A stretch of 64,000 bases of DNA from Vicugna pacos (lineage: Eukaryota; Chordata; Mammalia; Artiodactyla; Camelidae): assembly GCF_048564905.1 (NCBI RefSeq), contig NC_132993.1, forward strand, positions 17,011,001-17,075,000, given 5' to 3'. The translations under genes were made by a program, and so were the position numbers. This document shows, piece by piece, positions 12,258 through 23,218 of this stretch (the stretch's first letter is position 1; every line of letters begins with the position of its first letter). The notes under the pieces are model-generated. The model did not search any database. It was given only the letters and a program-made list of their open reading frames with translations, and was not told where the DNA came from.

Positions 12258-12394
12258 CTGTAGGCCACAGTGCAGGTGTCCTTGTACTCCTGGAGCTTCA
12301 CGCATACCATGTTGAGGAACTGATCCGAGTAGGCACTCAAGTCATGCATCAGGTTCAAGAGGTCTTGCACTGTCTTCTCTACAATGATTGTGCT
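12258..12394 (-). CDS. EXOC4: Internal coding exon of exocyst subunit SEC8/EXOC4
   Basis: EXOC4 is a rod-like subunit of the octameric exocyst, which tethers secretory vesicles to the plasma membrane before SNARE fusion. Read on the minus strand, the 137-base exon gives 45 codons plus two bases: it opens [20 protein letters not shown], continues [20 protein letters not shown] and ends CTVAYR across the junction. From memory this matches human SEC8 at about residues 550-600 of 974, just before the segment starting GIVQSEEKL. The one difference I notice is Val for the first Ala of the human CTAAYR. The acceptor is a long pyrimidine tract ending TTTTCCAG and the donor is CAG followed by GTAGAG. 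The reading frame starts in phase 0 and leaves two bases for the next exon. No stop or frameshift is present, so the exon looks functional. The neighbouring exons are outside the window, in keeping with the very long introns of this gene. Confidence 0.95.
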
Positions 12395-12425
12395 CTGGAA
12401 AAGAACATGAAGAGAGAAGACTCAG
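12395..12425 (-). promoter_or_regulatory. EXOC4: Splice acceptor and pyrimidine tract of the EXOC4 exon
   Basis: On the minus strand the bases before the exon read TCTTCTCTCTTCATG then TTCTTTTCCAG, an almost unbroken pyrimidine tract closed by AG. This is a strong U2-type acceptor and fixes the exon start at 12394. Confidence 0.85.
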
Positions 12426-12780
12426 AAACCCATGAGTTTTTTGACTCAAGTCACATATAGGACGAGGAAGAACCTAAAAGAATGCACATTTAAGACACTT
12501 CAGCTTTCCTGGAAGGATGTGACATTTAAAAATATTCATTAAAAAAAAAAAAGTATCTTCCATAGTGCTGACCTTCCAAAGACCTGAGACGGTGTTTTCT
12601 TATGGAAGGACACAGGACAGGGATTTTCCACTTGATTTCATGGAATTCTTGGCATCCACAAGATATCTCTGGCTTTTAAGAAGAAAATGAATATTCAGTT
12701 CGAGCCTGATTTATCACTCCCAGGATTTTACTTTGAGATTAAGGACCTATACAGGCAGCATAAAGAAAAAGCCTTCCAAA

Positions 12781-13010
12781 CTCCTAATCTACATATTACT
12801 ATATATATTAAGTAGATAAACAACAAGGACCTACTGTATAGCACAGGGAACCATATTCAGTTTCTTGTAATGATCTGTAATGAAAAAGAATCTGAAAAAA
12901 AATGTATGTATGTGTTTATATAACTGAATCACTTTGCTGCACACCTGAAACTAACATTGCAAATAGACTATACTTCAATATAAAATAAGAATTAAAAACA
13001 AAAATGAAAA
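12781..13010 (+). mobile_element. 5'-truncated L1 3' end
   Basis: Artiodactyl-type L1 3' end: 'aacaaggacctactgtatag', 'cacagggaaccatattcagt', 'ctgaatcactttgctgcaca', 'actatacttcaatataaaat', then an A-rich tail. It is about 230 bases. Imperfect flanking repeats (GCCTTCCA at 12771 and ACCTTCCA near 13013) may be target-site duplications. It lies about 390 bases upstream of the EXOC4 exon in transcript terms and is antisense to the gene. Confidence 0.85.
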
Positions 13011-13049
13011 AACACCTTCCAGGATTTGTTTTAAAAGTTTCAAAACCAT

Positions 13050-13320
13050 CAATCTATTAAGAATAACAACCAACATTTGTATTGTGCCTTACGGCTTGTA
13101 GAATGTTTTCACATACACAGCATATGTTACCTCACTTGAAACTCACATAATAATATAATCATGTGATAATCATGAACACTTACTGGATTCTTACAAGTGC
13201 AAAGTACAATGTTAGGTACTCTCCAGGCTTTATCTCATTTAATCCTCTCTACACGCCTACCTATTAGCTGAATCCCTTCATCATCCCAGTGTAAGGATGG
13301 GGAAGCAGGCTTAGAAAAAG
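13050..13320 (-). repeat. MIR-type SINE sequence, possibly two fragments
   Basis: 13163-13320 is reverse MIR ('ttactggattcttacaagtg', 'tttatctcatttaatcctct', 'gtaaggatggggaagcagg'). 13050-13150 ('caacatttgtattgtgcctt', 'ttttcacatacacagcatat') looks like a second, MIR3-like piece in the same orientation. Confidence 0.6.
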
Positions 13321-14620
13321 AAACAAAGCAGGACTCTGGGCTTGGCTCTCTTAACTACACCATTCTGCCTCAGAAACCATTTCTCATGAATCATAGTATT
13401 TCCTACTGTTTTTGTCACTGTAGAAGCACTATCCAAATAGACTGAGATAGGTTTGAAAACTGAATGAAAGGAATATCCGAGGGAAAAAACAATAAGCCTA
13501 TCTTCGAGACTGATAATCCTGTGCAGCGAATCAGTGCTGTATCTGAAAAGAGGCATATTCAATCAGTTCTCAATCTTTGATTAAGAAAAGACAGAGTTGT
13601 TTAAACCGCTAGTTCATGACTCTTTCACAAGGAGCACAATTACACTGGAGTGAGTATTAATCACATACTTAGAAGCTTGGAATCCTTTGGTCAATAACTG
13701 GTTTGATGAATATGTATTTATTTAGAGTTACATAAGCAATGGTAGATTTAGCCATAATAGTAAACATTGGAAAATTTTTTAAGTCTGACAGTAACCAAGA
13801 AATAATCAAAGACATTTTATTATGTTTACATACAGACTATGGGATACAATTTTGGTTAATTTTTTTTTTCTGAAGATAACAACGGATAAAAGTGTACAAC
13901 TTTTCTCAACACAACAGAGGAGTAGCTTGAGTTATGAGTTTACGTGTGATGCTTCTTCAGGATTATTTTGTGGTAGAGATTTCTTCTTTCCTTCCCCTTT
14001 CCCTGCTACCCCAAGTGAAGTAATCAGAAGGTGAAAGGAAGGAGCAGTTATGTTCTGTTCGGCAAAACTCAGAGGAAACCAAATTACAGTCTCTATAGAA
14101 TCCCCAAAGTTCAACTTCCTTTCCTGTATCGATTTTAAGATCAAAGCACTGCAGCTTCACTCTGCTCCATAATCCTGCTCCTCTGCATTTGTGTGTGAGT
14201 GACAGGAATTGATTCTGCTTAGCTACATGTCCCCATGCTGCTAAAAAGAATCTAAAATCCCCCTCTGATTAAGAACACAGGATATCCTACAACATGTGGA
14301 CAGCAATTAATAAAGGAGAGTGGAGTTCGGCCATTCTAACAAAGCCCGTTTAACATCTAAAACACTGCAGGGAAGATGTGCTCAGGGAGATGGCTCAGAT
14401 TACTGAGAGAAAGAGCCTGGCTCTATTTCCAATTACGCTATTGATAATCAAATCTGGGGTAGGTTTGGGTGGCCCCTTCCTTTCTTATGACTCAATCCAG
14501 TCTCCTAGTAAGCAAGGATAATTTAATGGCTCTTCTAGTCTACTGATTTTTATCACTCAGCTGGTGCACTGGTCCTTGCAGACTTAGGGAATTTTGTGTC
14601 AATGTTCCAGGTCATCTCAG
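13321..14620. other. Intronic sequence, nothing recognised
   Basis: About 1.3 kb of unassigned intron. No splice-supported frame and no repeat family seen. Confidence 0.4.
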
Positions 14621-14652
14621 GTGTGTGTAGGTGTGTGTGTGGGGGGGGGGGG
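14621..14652 (+). repeat. Simple repeat (GT)n followed by G12
   Basis: GTGTGTGTAGGTGTGTGTGT runs directly into twelve G residues at 14641-14652. Likely length-variable. Confidence 0.9.
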
Positions 14653-15769
14653 AACGACCTTCCTGATTAGATTACCAACTTCTCAAAAGCAAGGCTGATG
14701 TTCTTTTCCAAAACCACCTCCCGTTTCCCCCTTCCCTTGGTTATTTATAATTTCTCAGGCTCCTCAGGACAATACTACTAATAAAAGAAACTACTAATTC
14801 TGTTAACACAAGTAAATAACGGGAGGGAGGCCATACATGTGCAAGATGCTAGATGCAGACATCTTTGCATTCTGAAATCTCTTTGGGTGGATTCAGTTTG
14901 GTCGTCTATATCCCGGTGGTTTTGGTGACTAGAACGGTGCTGATGACATTCAGAGGGGAGGGGAGACTGCAAGCACATAGGAATATCCCCTGGAGGTAAA
15001 TGTTATGGGGTAACAGGAAGTCCCTGCAGGGAATGACTGTAATGCCATGGTTTAATTCCAATGGCTGTGCTCAACAAAAGCCTATGTGACGCTATATGAT
15101 GACATACAATTTTCCAGCTATTTGGTTGGTTTACATTGTCATGGTAGCACTCTGCATAATCAATCACTACATTCTTTTCAAAGAAAATGACACTGTAGTT
15201 TGCCAAATGATAGGTATTTTTACAGGGGAAAAAGTTTCCATTTTCCAAGAATTTATAATTATTTCCAAATCAGTGTCTCTGACAAATACTGAAAATACCA
15301 AGTTTCTAACAAGGTCAATCCTGTTTGTGTTTACCTGATCTCTTTGGCATCATAAATGATTTATTGTCTCATTATTAATTTTGGGATTTGCTGATGTTGA
15401 CTATAATGACTTCATAATAAGTAAAGCCTTGATTTTATTCATTATAATTTCTATTAAACATATCACAAATGATTGATATTTATTTAAATATAACTCAATT
15501 CTCATTTCTTGCAACTTATTACCAGGTAATAAAGTCTGAGCATGACATGAAAAATGAGAATAGGAAAAAAAAATCCCAGGATAGCTGAGGCAATTAAGAA
15601 ACCACTGCTATGAAAAATAAACAACTCGAGTTTCTTACAGGAATACACCAGAAATCTAAAATAAGGAGACGGTGCATCAGGGCTAGCTCTTTGGTTCTGT
15701 ACTTTAAAAATGCACGAATGCGTGAAAATGACTGGACATTTAAGACCTTGTCCATTTAGCCCAAGCCCT
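14653..15769. other. AT-rich intronic block, possibly conserved noncoding
   Basis: No repeat recognised. 15,350-15,540 contains many TAAT/ATTA cores typical of homeodomain-bound noncoding elements, but this is only a compositional impression. Confidence 0.3.
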
Positions 15770-15930
15770 AACAGGGCATGGCCATCACTGGCTCACTTCT
15801 TTATTTATATTCTTTCATCAGACGACAAATTGTTTTTGATCAATGACTCTATCTTCATCTCTCTACTACCTAGTAGCAAAATATCTAGTATGTTGCAGGT
15901 GCTCAACAGATGTCTGTTAGATTAACTGAT
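15770..15930 (+). repeat. L2 LINE 3' end, short
   Basis: 'tctctctactacctagtagc' followed by 'atgttgcaggtgctcaacag' and 'atgtctgttagattaactga' corresponds to the L2 end ('cacagtgcctggcacatagtaggtgctcaataaatgtttgttg'). Confidence 0.6.
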
Positions 15931-16167
15931 GCACATTCAGAACAGGGTGAAAAACCTACTTAGAGTGTAATTATAGCACAAAATAGTGGCTCAAAAGCCT
16001 GATTTGGTAAGGTGGACTCAGACCACAGTCTCTTTATTACTATATTACTGTACCTTTATTCCCATGGTACTAAAGACAGTACATTTATGACTAAAGTTCT
16101 TAGATTTTTCTACAAAAAAATTCCTAGTTTCACCTGATCATATTATTTTCTATAATGGCAATCCATA

Positions 16168-16216
16168 AATATATACACACACATGCACACACACATATAT
16201 ATACATATACACACAA
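16168..16216. repeat. (TA/CA)n microsatellite
   Basis: Alternating AT and AC dinucleotides, interrupted, over about 49 bases. A short (CA)n of eight units also occurs near 16450. Confidence 0.9.
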
Positions 16217-16860
16217 CTAAATGTGCTACTTTAAAGTTTTAAGATACATAACTAAATTCACAATTCAGATAAAAAACAAAACCAAAAAGCCTTAATCTAG
16301 AGAAGGCAGTATTTGTGTGTTGGTTTAGCCCTTAGAGCATAGATGGTTCAGAAATGCTACAAAGAACCTAGGGTTCTGGGAAACTAATTTAGGAAGAATT
16401 TGAAAGAAAACATAGAATTAATTCACCCATCACTCAAGACACATCCCACCACACACACACACACCCCAGCAATTGTGGAAGGCGGGAGCTTCAGGAATGT
16501 CTGATGATGACAGTAATGTTTCTGTTTATTGGGAAATACCCAACTAGAAGTTGCCAAAACTTGTTATGCTATATCGTCCTCCAATTACTATCAGCTCTAA
16601 GTTGTAGCTGGCTGTAAACCATCACAACTACAACAATGACAATAATGACAGAAACCAGAAGGAAATCTGCTTTCTGGTTTTGAATCTATATTTTGATTGA
16701 TGTGATGTTTAAAATATTCTGAATGGGTTTGCTCCTCTAATAAGGTAACTGGTAAAAGACTATGCACCCAGGGAGTTGGTGACTGAGGAGAAGCACTTTC
16801 CCCCTCCCCCAATCATCCTCCACCTCACAGGCAGAGTGATCCTTCACAAAGTTACGTCTC
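16217..16860. other. Intronic sequence, nothing recognised
   Basis: Only the short (CA)n near 16450 stands out. Confidence 0.4.
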
Positions 16861-16861
16861 C

Positions 16862-17352
16862 CACAGAAATGAGTGCTTGCATCCATCACAAGACATGAAC
16901 ACAACTACTCACAGCAGTTGTATTCACAATAGTTTAGAAAAGTAATAAAGGTGATCCTCAAGTCCATCAGTAGTTGAATGGGCAAATAAACTGGTATATT
17001 CAGACAACGGGACACTTCAGAGCAAGGAAATAGGACGAACTCCCCTACACGCGACAACAGGGACCCAGCTCACAGATTGCGGGGTAGGTGAAAGCAGTCA
17101 GACAGAAAGGAGCACACCGGCATGGTTTTGTCATTACTAAAGTTCAAAAACAGCCATAAGGAATCCCTGGTGATAGAAGGCAGAACAGCGGCTACCCTTA
17201 GTGGGTGGGTCCTGACTGGGAAGAAGAGAACCTTCCAGGTGCTGGAAATAGCTTGACTGGGTAACTGTCGCATAGCAAAAACATATGTAAAAATTTTTTG
17301 CACTTGAGATCCGTGCAGTTTACAGTTTGTAAATTCAACTTCAAAAGAAAAA
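16862..17352 (+). mobile_element. Old L1M 3' end
   Basis: Sense L1M tail: 'cagcagttgtattcacaata', 'agttgaatgggcaaataaac', 'ggtgatagaaggcagaacag', 'ctgactgggaagaagagaac', 'cttgagatccgtgcagttta' and 'gtaaattcaacttcaaaaga' follow the consensus order through the 3' UTR to the A-rich end. Diverged. Confidence 0.8.
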
Positions 17353-17384
17353 AGTTAAAGTTCTATCTGATTCTGTCTCTACGA

Positions 17385-17700
17385 ACTTAAAGCTCTTTAA
17401 TACACCAGGCCCCACGTTCATCATATAATCCATAAGGCCCTCCATGGCCTGGCTTCCATCTACCCCTCAAGCCTCACCATGTACCATTCTCCCCTTGCCT
17501 CCCTGAGATCTGCCGAAGTGGGGCTGCTTCAGGGCGTCATTCGCGTTTCAGGGCTTTGCACTTGTCTGCAAAGTTCTGTCCCTTGTCTTCCTTTCCTAGA
17601 GTGCTTTTTTTGTTGTTTTTTTTTTATCTTTCAGGTCTCAGTTAAAAGCGTCTTTGTATGGGAAGACTCTCCTTAACCTTCATTAGGGCCTCCTGTTGGA
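17385..17700 (+). repeat. L2 LINE fragment
   Basis: 'ccataaggccctccatggcc', 'cttccatctacccctcaagc', 'cagggctttgcacttgtctg' and 'cttcctttcctagagtgc' match the sense L2 string 'acaaggccctccatgatctggcc...ctcagggcctttgcacatgctgttc'. Confidence 0.8.
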
Positions 17701-18120
17701 AACACCTAGAACATATCTATCTACGTATCTATCCATCTCCCTCTCCCCCGCTGTTGGCTCCCTTTCCCTGGAGAACCCAGATGAATACCCATTGCTAGGG
17801 AAGAGGGGGATATGTATGGACTGGGAGGGACATTTGGTTGGTGGTTACACGCATACATGTTCAATCTTAATTTTAAACAATTTACGTCCAACTGTCACAC
17901 AAATGAATAGATACCCCCTTCAAAAATTTGTCTGAGAATACCATCTGTAAGAGTGTAAGTCTTCTATTATAATGGCTTTCACTTAGGGTATATTTTTAAA
18001 ATGTGAAGATGTAGCAAGTATTGTTGGTAATTCTACGACAGACCACTGCTATAGATGAGAACTGTTCAGAAGGATCAGAAGTTTTGTGGGAAAACAGTAG
18101 GGAATTTAACTAATTGATTA
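17701..18120. other. Intronic sequence, nothing firmly recognised
   Basis: A 'ccctttccctggagaaccca' string near 17760 hints at an old repeat end, but no family can be named. Confidence 0.35.
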
Positions 18121-18775
18121 AATAGGTACATATTTATTAAGCAGATATTATCTCTGGGCCAAATACTAGGCTAACTGTAGGAGAGAAAATGCCAGGAGAC
18201 AAGTTTCCTGCCCTCCAGCGACCTTAGATATTAGTAGGAGGAGACACACAAGCTCACAAATAAGGACAATGAAGTGTCACTGGCGCTGCTGTTCTGGGCA
18301 CCTGTATATTGTACAGCAGAGGCACAGAGGAGGAAAGAGTTAGTTGGATTGGGGTGAAAGGGGTGGAGGGAGTTCTGAGAAAGAGGAAGCTACAACTGAA
18401 CTGAATTCTGAAAGACACTTCTTTTTAATTAAAATTATTTTTTCTCTTTATTTGTATTTTCTAAATTTACTTTGGTGGGGGAGGCAATTAGGTTTATTTA
18501 TTTATTTTAATGGAGGTACTGGGGATTGAACCCAGGACCTTGCGCTTGCTAAGCAGACACGCTACCACTGAGCTATACCCTCCCCTGAAACCTGAAAGAC
18601 AAATAGCAACTTGTAGATTGACGGAGAGGGAGGAAAAAGCACTTCAGGTAGAGGCAGCAGCATGAACATGAAATAGCGTGGGATTTGGGGAACTGCAAGT
18701 GGCTCTTCATGGCTGGGGAGAACGGAGTGCACAAGTGTGTCAGGAGGGCAGGCTGAGAGAGGCAGTCAGGAGCTA
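18121..18775 (-). repeat. L2 LINE 3' region split by a SINE
   Basis: Reverse L2: 'catatttattaagcagatat', 'aatactaggctaactgtagg', 'tcctgccctccagcgacctt' and, after the SINE, 'gcacttcaggtagaggcagc' and 'ggaactgcaagtggctcttc' correspond to the complement of the L2 end. The SINE at 18418..18591 interrupts it. Confidence 0.75.
18418..18591 (-). mobile_element. Camelid tRNA-Ala-derived SINE (vic-1 type)
   Basis: The tRNA head is at the right: the complement carries a GCTCAGTGGTAGC box A region and a GGTTCAATCC box B, then CCCAGTACCTCCATTAAAAT leading to an A/T-rich tail. CTGAAAGACA occurs at 18408-18417 and again at 18592-18601, a 10-base target-site duplication. It inserted in the older L2. Confidence 0.92.
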
Positions 18776-19780
18776 CATCCTCGAGCTACAACCTAGTCCT
18801 TAAATATTTTGAATATCTCTTTTCTCCCCTTCTCCAGCAAGAAAATACAACAAATTAATCCAATCTGATGTCACTAGTTATTAGATGATCCACTCCAAGT
18901 GCTGGAAGATCATTTCAAAAGGTTCCATTCCATCATTCAGAAAAGGCAAATATATAGCCAACAGGGAAATACATCTGAGCTCTGGAAGTCTAAAGAGTTA
19001 GGGAGAATCTGTAAGTAGGCTTAAAAAAAAGAAAATATGAGGTCAAATTTTGGGCAATCAGTAAAACTATATTCCTTTAAAATTCACAAAAGTGATTATA
19101 CAATTTATCTGCTAATTAAAAACTTGGAAAATATATATGACATAAATTACTAATAATTTTTAAAACATTTTGGGTAGAGGATCATTTGCAGTTGAATGAA
19201 ATCTGCGTCTAACATATCTTATAAGCACAGCTGGCTTTTTATGAGGTTTATTTAGGGGTTTGTGATTTCATATTCAGAACAAAACAAAATAGCAGGGAAG
19301 GGGAAAGAGTTGTGTTTAATTAGATTGTAAGTTCCCAGGGGACATCTTTGTTTTCCTAGCTAATACCAGGTAATAAAGAAGTATTTGTTGATTTATATAC
19401 TTCAGATCAATCTAACTCTAAGGCCAGGTTATCAATTCCCCTTCATATATAATAGAACCCAGAGAGTGGAAATAGATCAGCGAATAGGTGAGCACTAGCA
19501 CTTGTGAGAAATATCGCCAACGCCCCCTCACCCCTACACACCACATACATACTTCAAAAGCACTTAAGGTTACTGTTCTGCAAACCACATCGTGCTACAT
19601 GTTAGGCGGGACACAGAAGCATAATAGGAACAAAATTAGCAGCTATACTTCTTCATTTCTGCCAAGCAGTGTTCTTGGTATCAAGCATGGTCTCTTTTTT
19701 CCAAGGGTGATGATAATCAAGTTGGGATAATGTCATTTATAACAAGAAACAAGTACCATTACAAGAGATGAAAGTAAGTA
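18776..19780. other. Intronic sequence, nothing recognised
   Basis: About 1 kb of unassigned AT-leaning intron. Confidence 0.4.
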
Positions 19781-19784
19781 CAAA

Positions 19785-20050
19785 AGACAACACAGAGGAA
19801 TAGGAGTTGGAGAGCCTCAACTGGGATCTGGAGGATGGGCCAAGTTTGGATACATGGGAGGGCAGAGGCAAGGTATTTCAGGCTAGAGAAAAGGGGCTGG
19901 CAAAGGCTGGGAAGAAGGAGTGAGCTGGTCTCATATTACAAAGACAAGACATTTGTGGCTGGAGGAGGAAAGGGTTGACTGGACAGGGGGAGCCAGCTTG
20001 TAGAAGGTCTGGACGACAGACTGAGGGCTTTCTCCTGCAGATGGAGAGAA
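19785..20050 (-). repeat. L2 LINE fragment
   Basis: Reverse L2: 'aggtatttcaggctagagaa', 'gtggctggaggaggaaaggg', 'gtagaaggtctggacgacag' follow the complement of the L2 region that reads 'tggaacgcccttcccc...' in sense. Diverged. Confidence 0.6.
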
Positions 20051-22165
20051 GCAGGGCAGTTTGTTAGGTGCTGGGGCTCAGAATCCTAACTCTAGAGCTG
20101 AAAGTAACTTGCTGTCCACAGTCTAATTCTCTTAAGCCACATAATACTTAGGGTCCCAGATGGAATCCTAGTTTGGACAAACTAGTAGTGAAGAACATTT
20201 TTGTGACATTTGGGAAATTTCAAAATGGACTAAATATTTTATGATATGAAGAGCTTACTGTTAATGTTGGTAAAAGTGATAGTTATTTAGATAATGAGGA
20301 AAATGCTCTTGCTCTATAGAGAAGTAATACTAAGTGTTTTGGTATAAAATAGCTTGAAGTCTTGATTTAAACAACCAGAAAGCCAGATGAACTATACGAA
20401 GCAACAGTTTTCAGACACTGGAGAAGGAAAATAAATGAAGTGAGCCCTGTGGATGCCCCAGTTGGAGTTTCCAGGCCATAATGCAGGAAGGCAGTTCCCA
20501 AACAGAACCTGGGAGTCTCGGTGAGCTGAAAAGACAAAACTTGGAGTTTTAGAAATCTTTTGTTACTTCCAGTAACAGCACAGAAGTAGAAAGGTTGTAT
20601 TAGTTGATCTTCTTAGGCAGTCCCCAGTGCCCATGCAGCAAGTTAAGGTGAATGAGGACTGACTATGGAAGGTTACTGTGACCTTCAGATGACAGTTTCA
20701 GTACTGTGACTAGTGAGACCAGAACCAGGTTTACAGGAAGCTGAGAAGGGAGTTAAGACACTCATTTGAGACATGTGTTGGTGAAAAGAAGGTGCGCGGT
20801 AACCCAGCACGTAGACAGGATGGATTCAGGACAGGCAGTAAAGACTGGACCCTCCTGGTCACTAGGCTCTTCTTTATCTGGGGGCACAGGTCACCCCAAC
20901 GCCAGCAGCCCAGACACTCTTCAGGGACAGCTGTAAGCCAGCAAGGGCTCTCATCTCTTCATACTGTCCTGATATCCTGGCCTCTTAAATGACCCAGAGC
21001 TGTTACTTAAGACAAAGGATGGACTCATAAGGACATAAGACTGCCATACAGGCTCAGGTTAATAATTCAAACTGTTTCTTTCTGAAATTATATTTTCACA
21101 TAACTTTTTATGTCCTGCCAACAACATCACCATCGCATTTTCTAACACCCTCCTTCCTGAGAACTCAAGAGTACTTCGTAAATATCTCAATCGATATTCC
21201 AACAGATTGTGAGAAAGTAGAACAGTCATCATCATCCCTTTTTTTTTAGCAAGTCTAACACTTAAAACAGTTTCAAGGAACAAGTATAACAGTTAGAAAG
21301 AGGTTTTAAAAGAACGTTACAACACCAAGCTGCCACCAAAGGTGGCCCTAAATGTTTGCATTTCTTTGTATTTCTCAAACTCTCATTCTACTCGAACCAG
21401 TTTCTGTCAAGCCGCACAGCATCTGTATTCACAGAAGCCCCTCTCTTGATGTAGCAGTATTATTCAAGCGCTTTTTGTGATTATTCTGTCCTTTTAAAGA
21501 TTACATGTCCTCAGCCACTCCGGGTAGTGCCAACAAACAACCCACCCCGGAAATTCACAGAGCAGAACCTTGACAATTTCTTTTTCCTAGCAAAGGCGAG
21601 CTCTCTTCAGCAGGAGGTGCCAATGACCCACGATGGGGCACCAATTCATCAGGGAAGAGCTACAAATATATAAATCAACATGTCAGAGGAGGAAGCCCGG
21701 CTAGGCCTAGTGGGAGATGCGTAACTACGCACACATTTGTTCCACTCTGCGCAGGCTCACCTGTCTTTGGTGGCTGCCACCACATAATAATCAATTATGC
21801 TGACAAGTTTGGCTACAAGTTGTTTCAGCCTCAGTTACTCGTGCACCTCAGAGGTGAGAGCTGGAGCCCTCTGAGGGGAAGGAGCAGGGAGCTTGGCTTC
21901 TAGGAAAACAGGACATATGGAATTGTTTGGGGGAGAGAGGGTGCGAGGGAGTGTGGAAGCGTGCACATGGAAAGGAAAATTTGTTCCAGGGTAGAGCTCC
22001 AAGTCAGTCATGACTCATCCTAGGAGGGACAATAAAGTATGAGAAGAGCTAATGAATTTCAAAAAGTAGATCTTGTTTTTGACAAAGCGGGCTGTGATAA
22101 ATCCGGCATTCTAGCCCATTCTATAAAGTCAGCTGTTCTACATGAGCTTTGCGCTGCTAGGCAAA
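20051..22165. other. Intronic sequence, one candidate conserved block
   Basis: No repeat family recognised over 2.1 kb. 21640-21880 has a mixed, non-repetitive texture including ATAATCAATTATGCTGACAA near 21785, which could be a regulatory element. Confidence 0.3.
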
Positions 22166-22169
22166 ATTC

Positions 22170-22325
22170 AAATCATGAGCCATCAGGAGACCTGGGTTCC
22201 AAACGTGGTTTTAACACTGCCTGCTCTTGGGATCCTGAACAAGTTACTCTCCCTTTTGTCATGCGCAAGGGGTGTGATATTCTTCATGGCCCATGGTGAC
22301 ATCTCCAGCCTGCCCACCACAAAAT
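22170..22325 (+). repeat. MIR SINE, partial
   Basis: Sense MIR: 'gagacctgggttccaaacgt', 'aacactgcctgctcttggga', 'ctgaacaagttactctccc' match 'gacctgggttcgaatcc...gccactta...gacc ttgggcaagttacttaacc'. Confidence 0.65.
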
Positions 22326-23199
22326 CAATTTGAGCTCTACCTCATCTTCCCAAGTTTAGGAGATGAGTCATTAGCACTTACCCTGGATTTTAGTTATCAA
22401 AGCACATTTTTGTGAAGAGAGAGGCCTATATGAGATGAGAAAGTACCACCATGCATTTGATTAAACTCAACCCAGTGGCATCCCGCCAGTTTGCATGAAA
22501 GGAATGGTAACAGAACCACCCACACACCGCCCAGGGAAGCTGCTTTCCTCCTGAGTCCAAGAACAGTTAGTGGTTAAAAATCAGAATATCGAAGCTTTGA
22601 TGTATTTCTTTCTAAGACAATCTCTTCACACAGGAAACACCCACGCCACTGGGAAATATATGGCCAACAGCGACGTGTACCATAATTTCTAGACTTCAGG
22701 ATTTCACTAACCAGCAAAAATAAATGGATCAACAGAGATCCAACTTTTTATGTTACTAAGTTATGGTGCTTAAAACAAAACAAAACAAAAACAGATCACC
22801 TACAATATCACTGTTTCTACATTAGTATGATAAAATTATGAATATTTTAACACCAAAAAATAGGAAGAAAGTAGTATCAGAAAAAAAGGACAGTTCTTCC
22901 CCCAAAAGTAAACTTGAAAATCCCCCCACCCTTTCCTTTTCTCTCTCTCTCAAACCCACCCAAACACGTCCCCCACACAGCTCCCCTCTCCCTTGCTACA
23001 CTGACCTCACTTTATTCATTTTCTATGGATTCCATTTTGGATTGGTTGGCCCGGTTGGTGGACTGGCCTTTGGGGACCACAGATCTAGGAGGGCGGTGTT
23101 AGGTCTCATTAAAGGACTACATGTTTTACAGATCATTACGCCTAATGAGACATAGATGCCAAAGGACAATGTTCAGCTGTTGTGACTGTTTTCAACCTT
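22326..23199. other. Intronic sequence, nothing recognised
   Basis: A short (AAAAC)n run sits near 22773. Otherwise unassigned. Confidence 0.4.
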
Positions 23200-23218
23200 G
23201 GGGTGGGGTGGGGGTGGG
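23200..23218 (+). other. Strong G-quadruplex motif
   Basis: GGGGTGGGGTGGGGGTGGG has four G-runs with single-base loops, the most stable class of quadruplex-forming sequence. In EXOC4 transcription the G-rich strand is the template, so the RNA would be C-rich. Confidence 0.8.

Noticed and set aside
17740-17800. Possible repeat end with a 'ccctggagaaccca' string
   Set aside because: Too short to assign to a family with any confidence.
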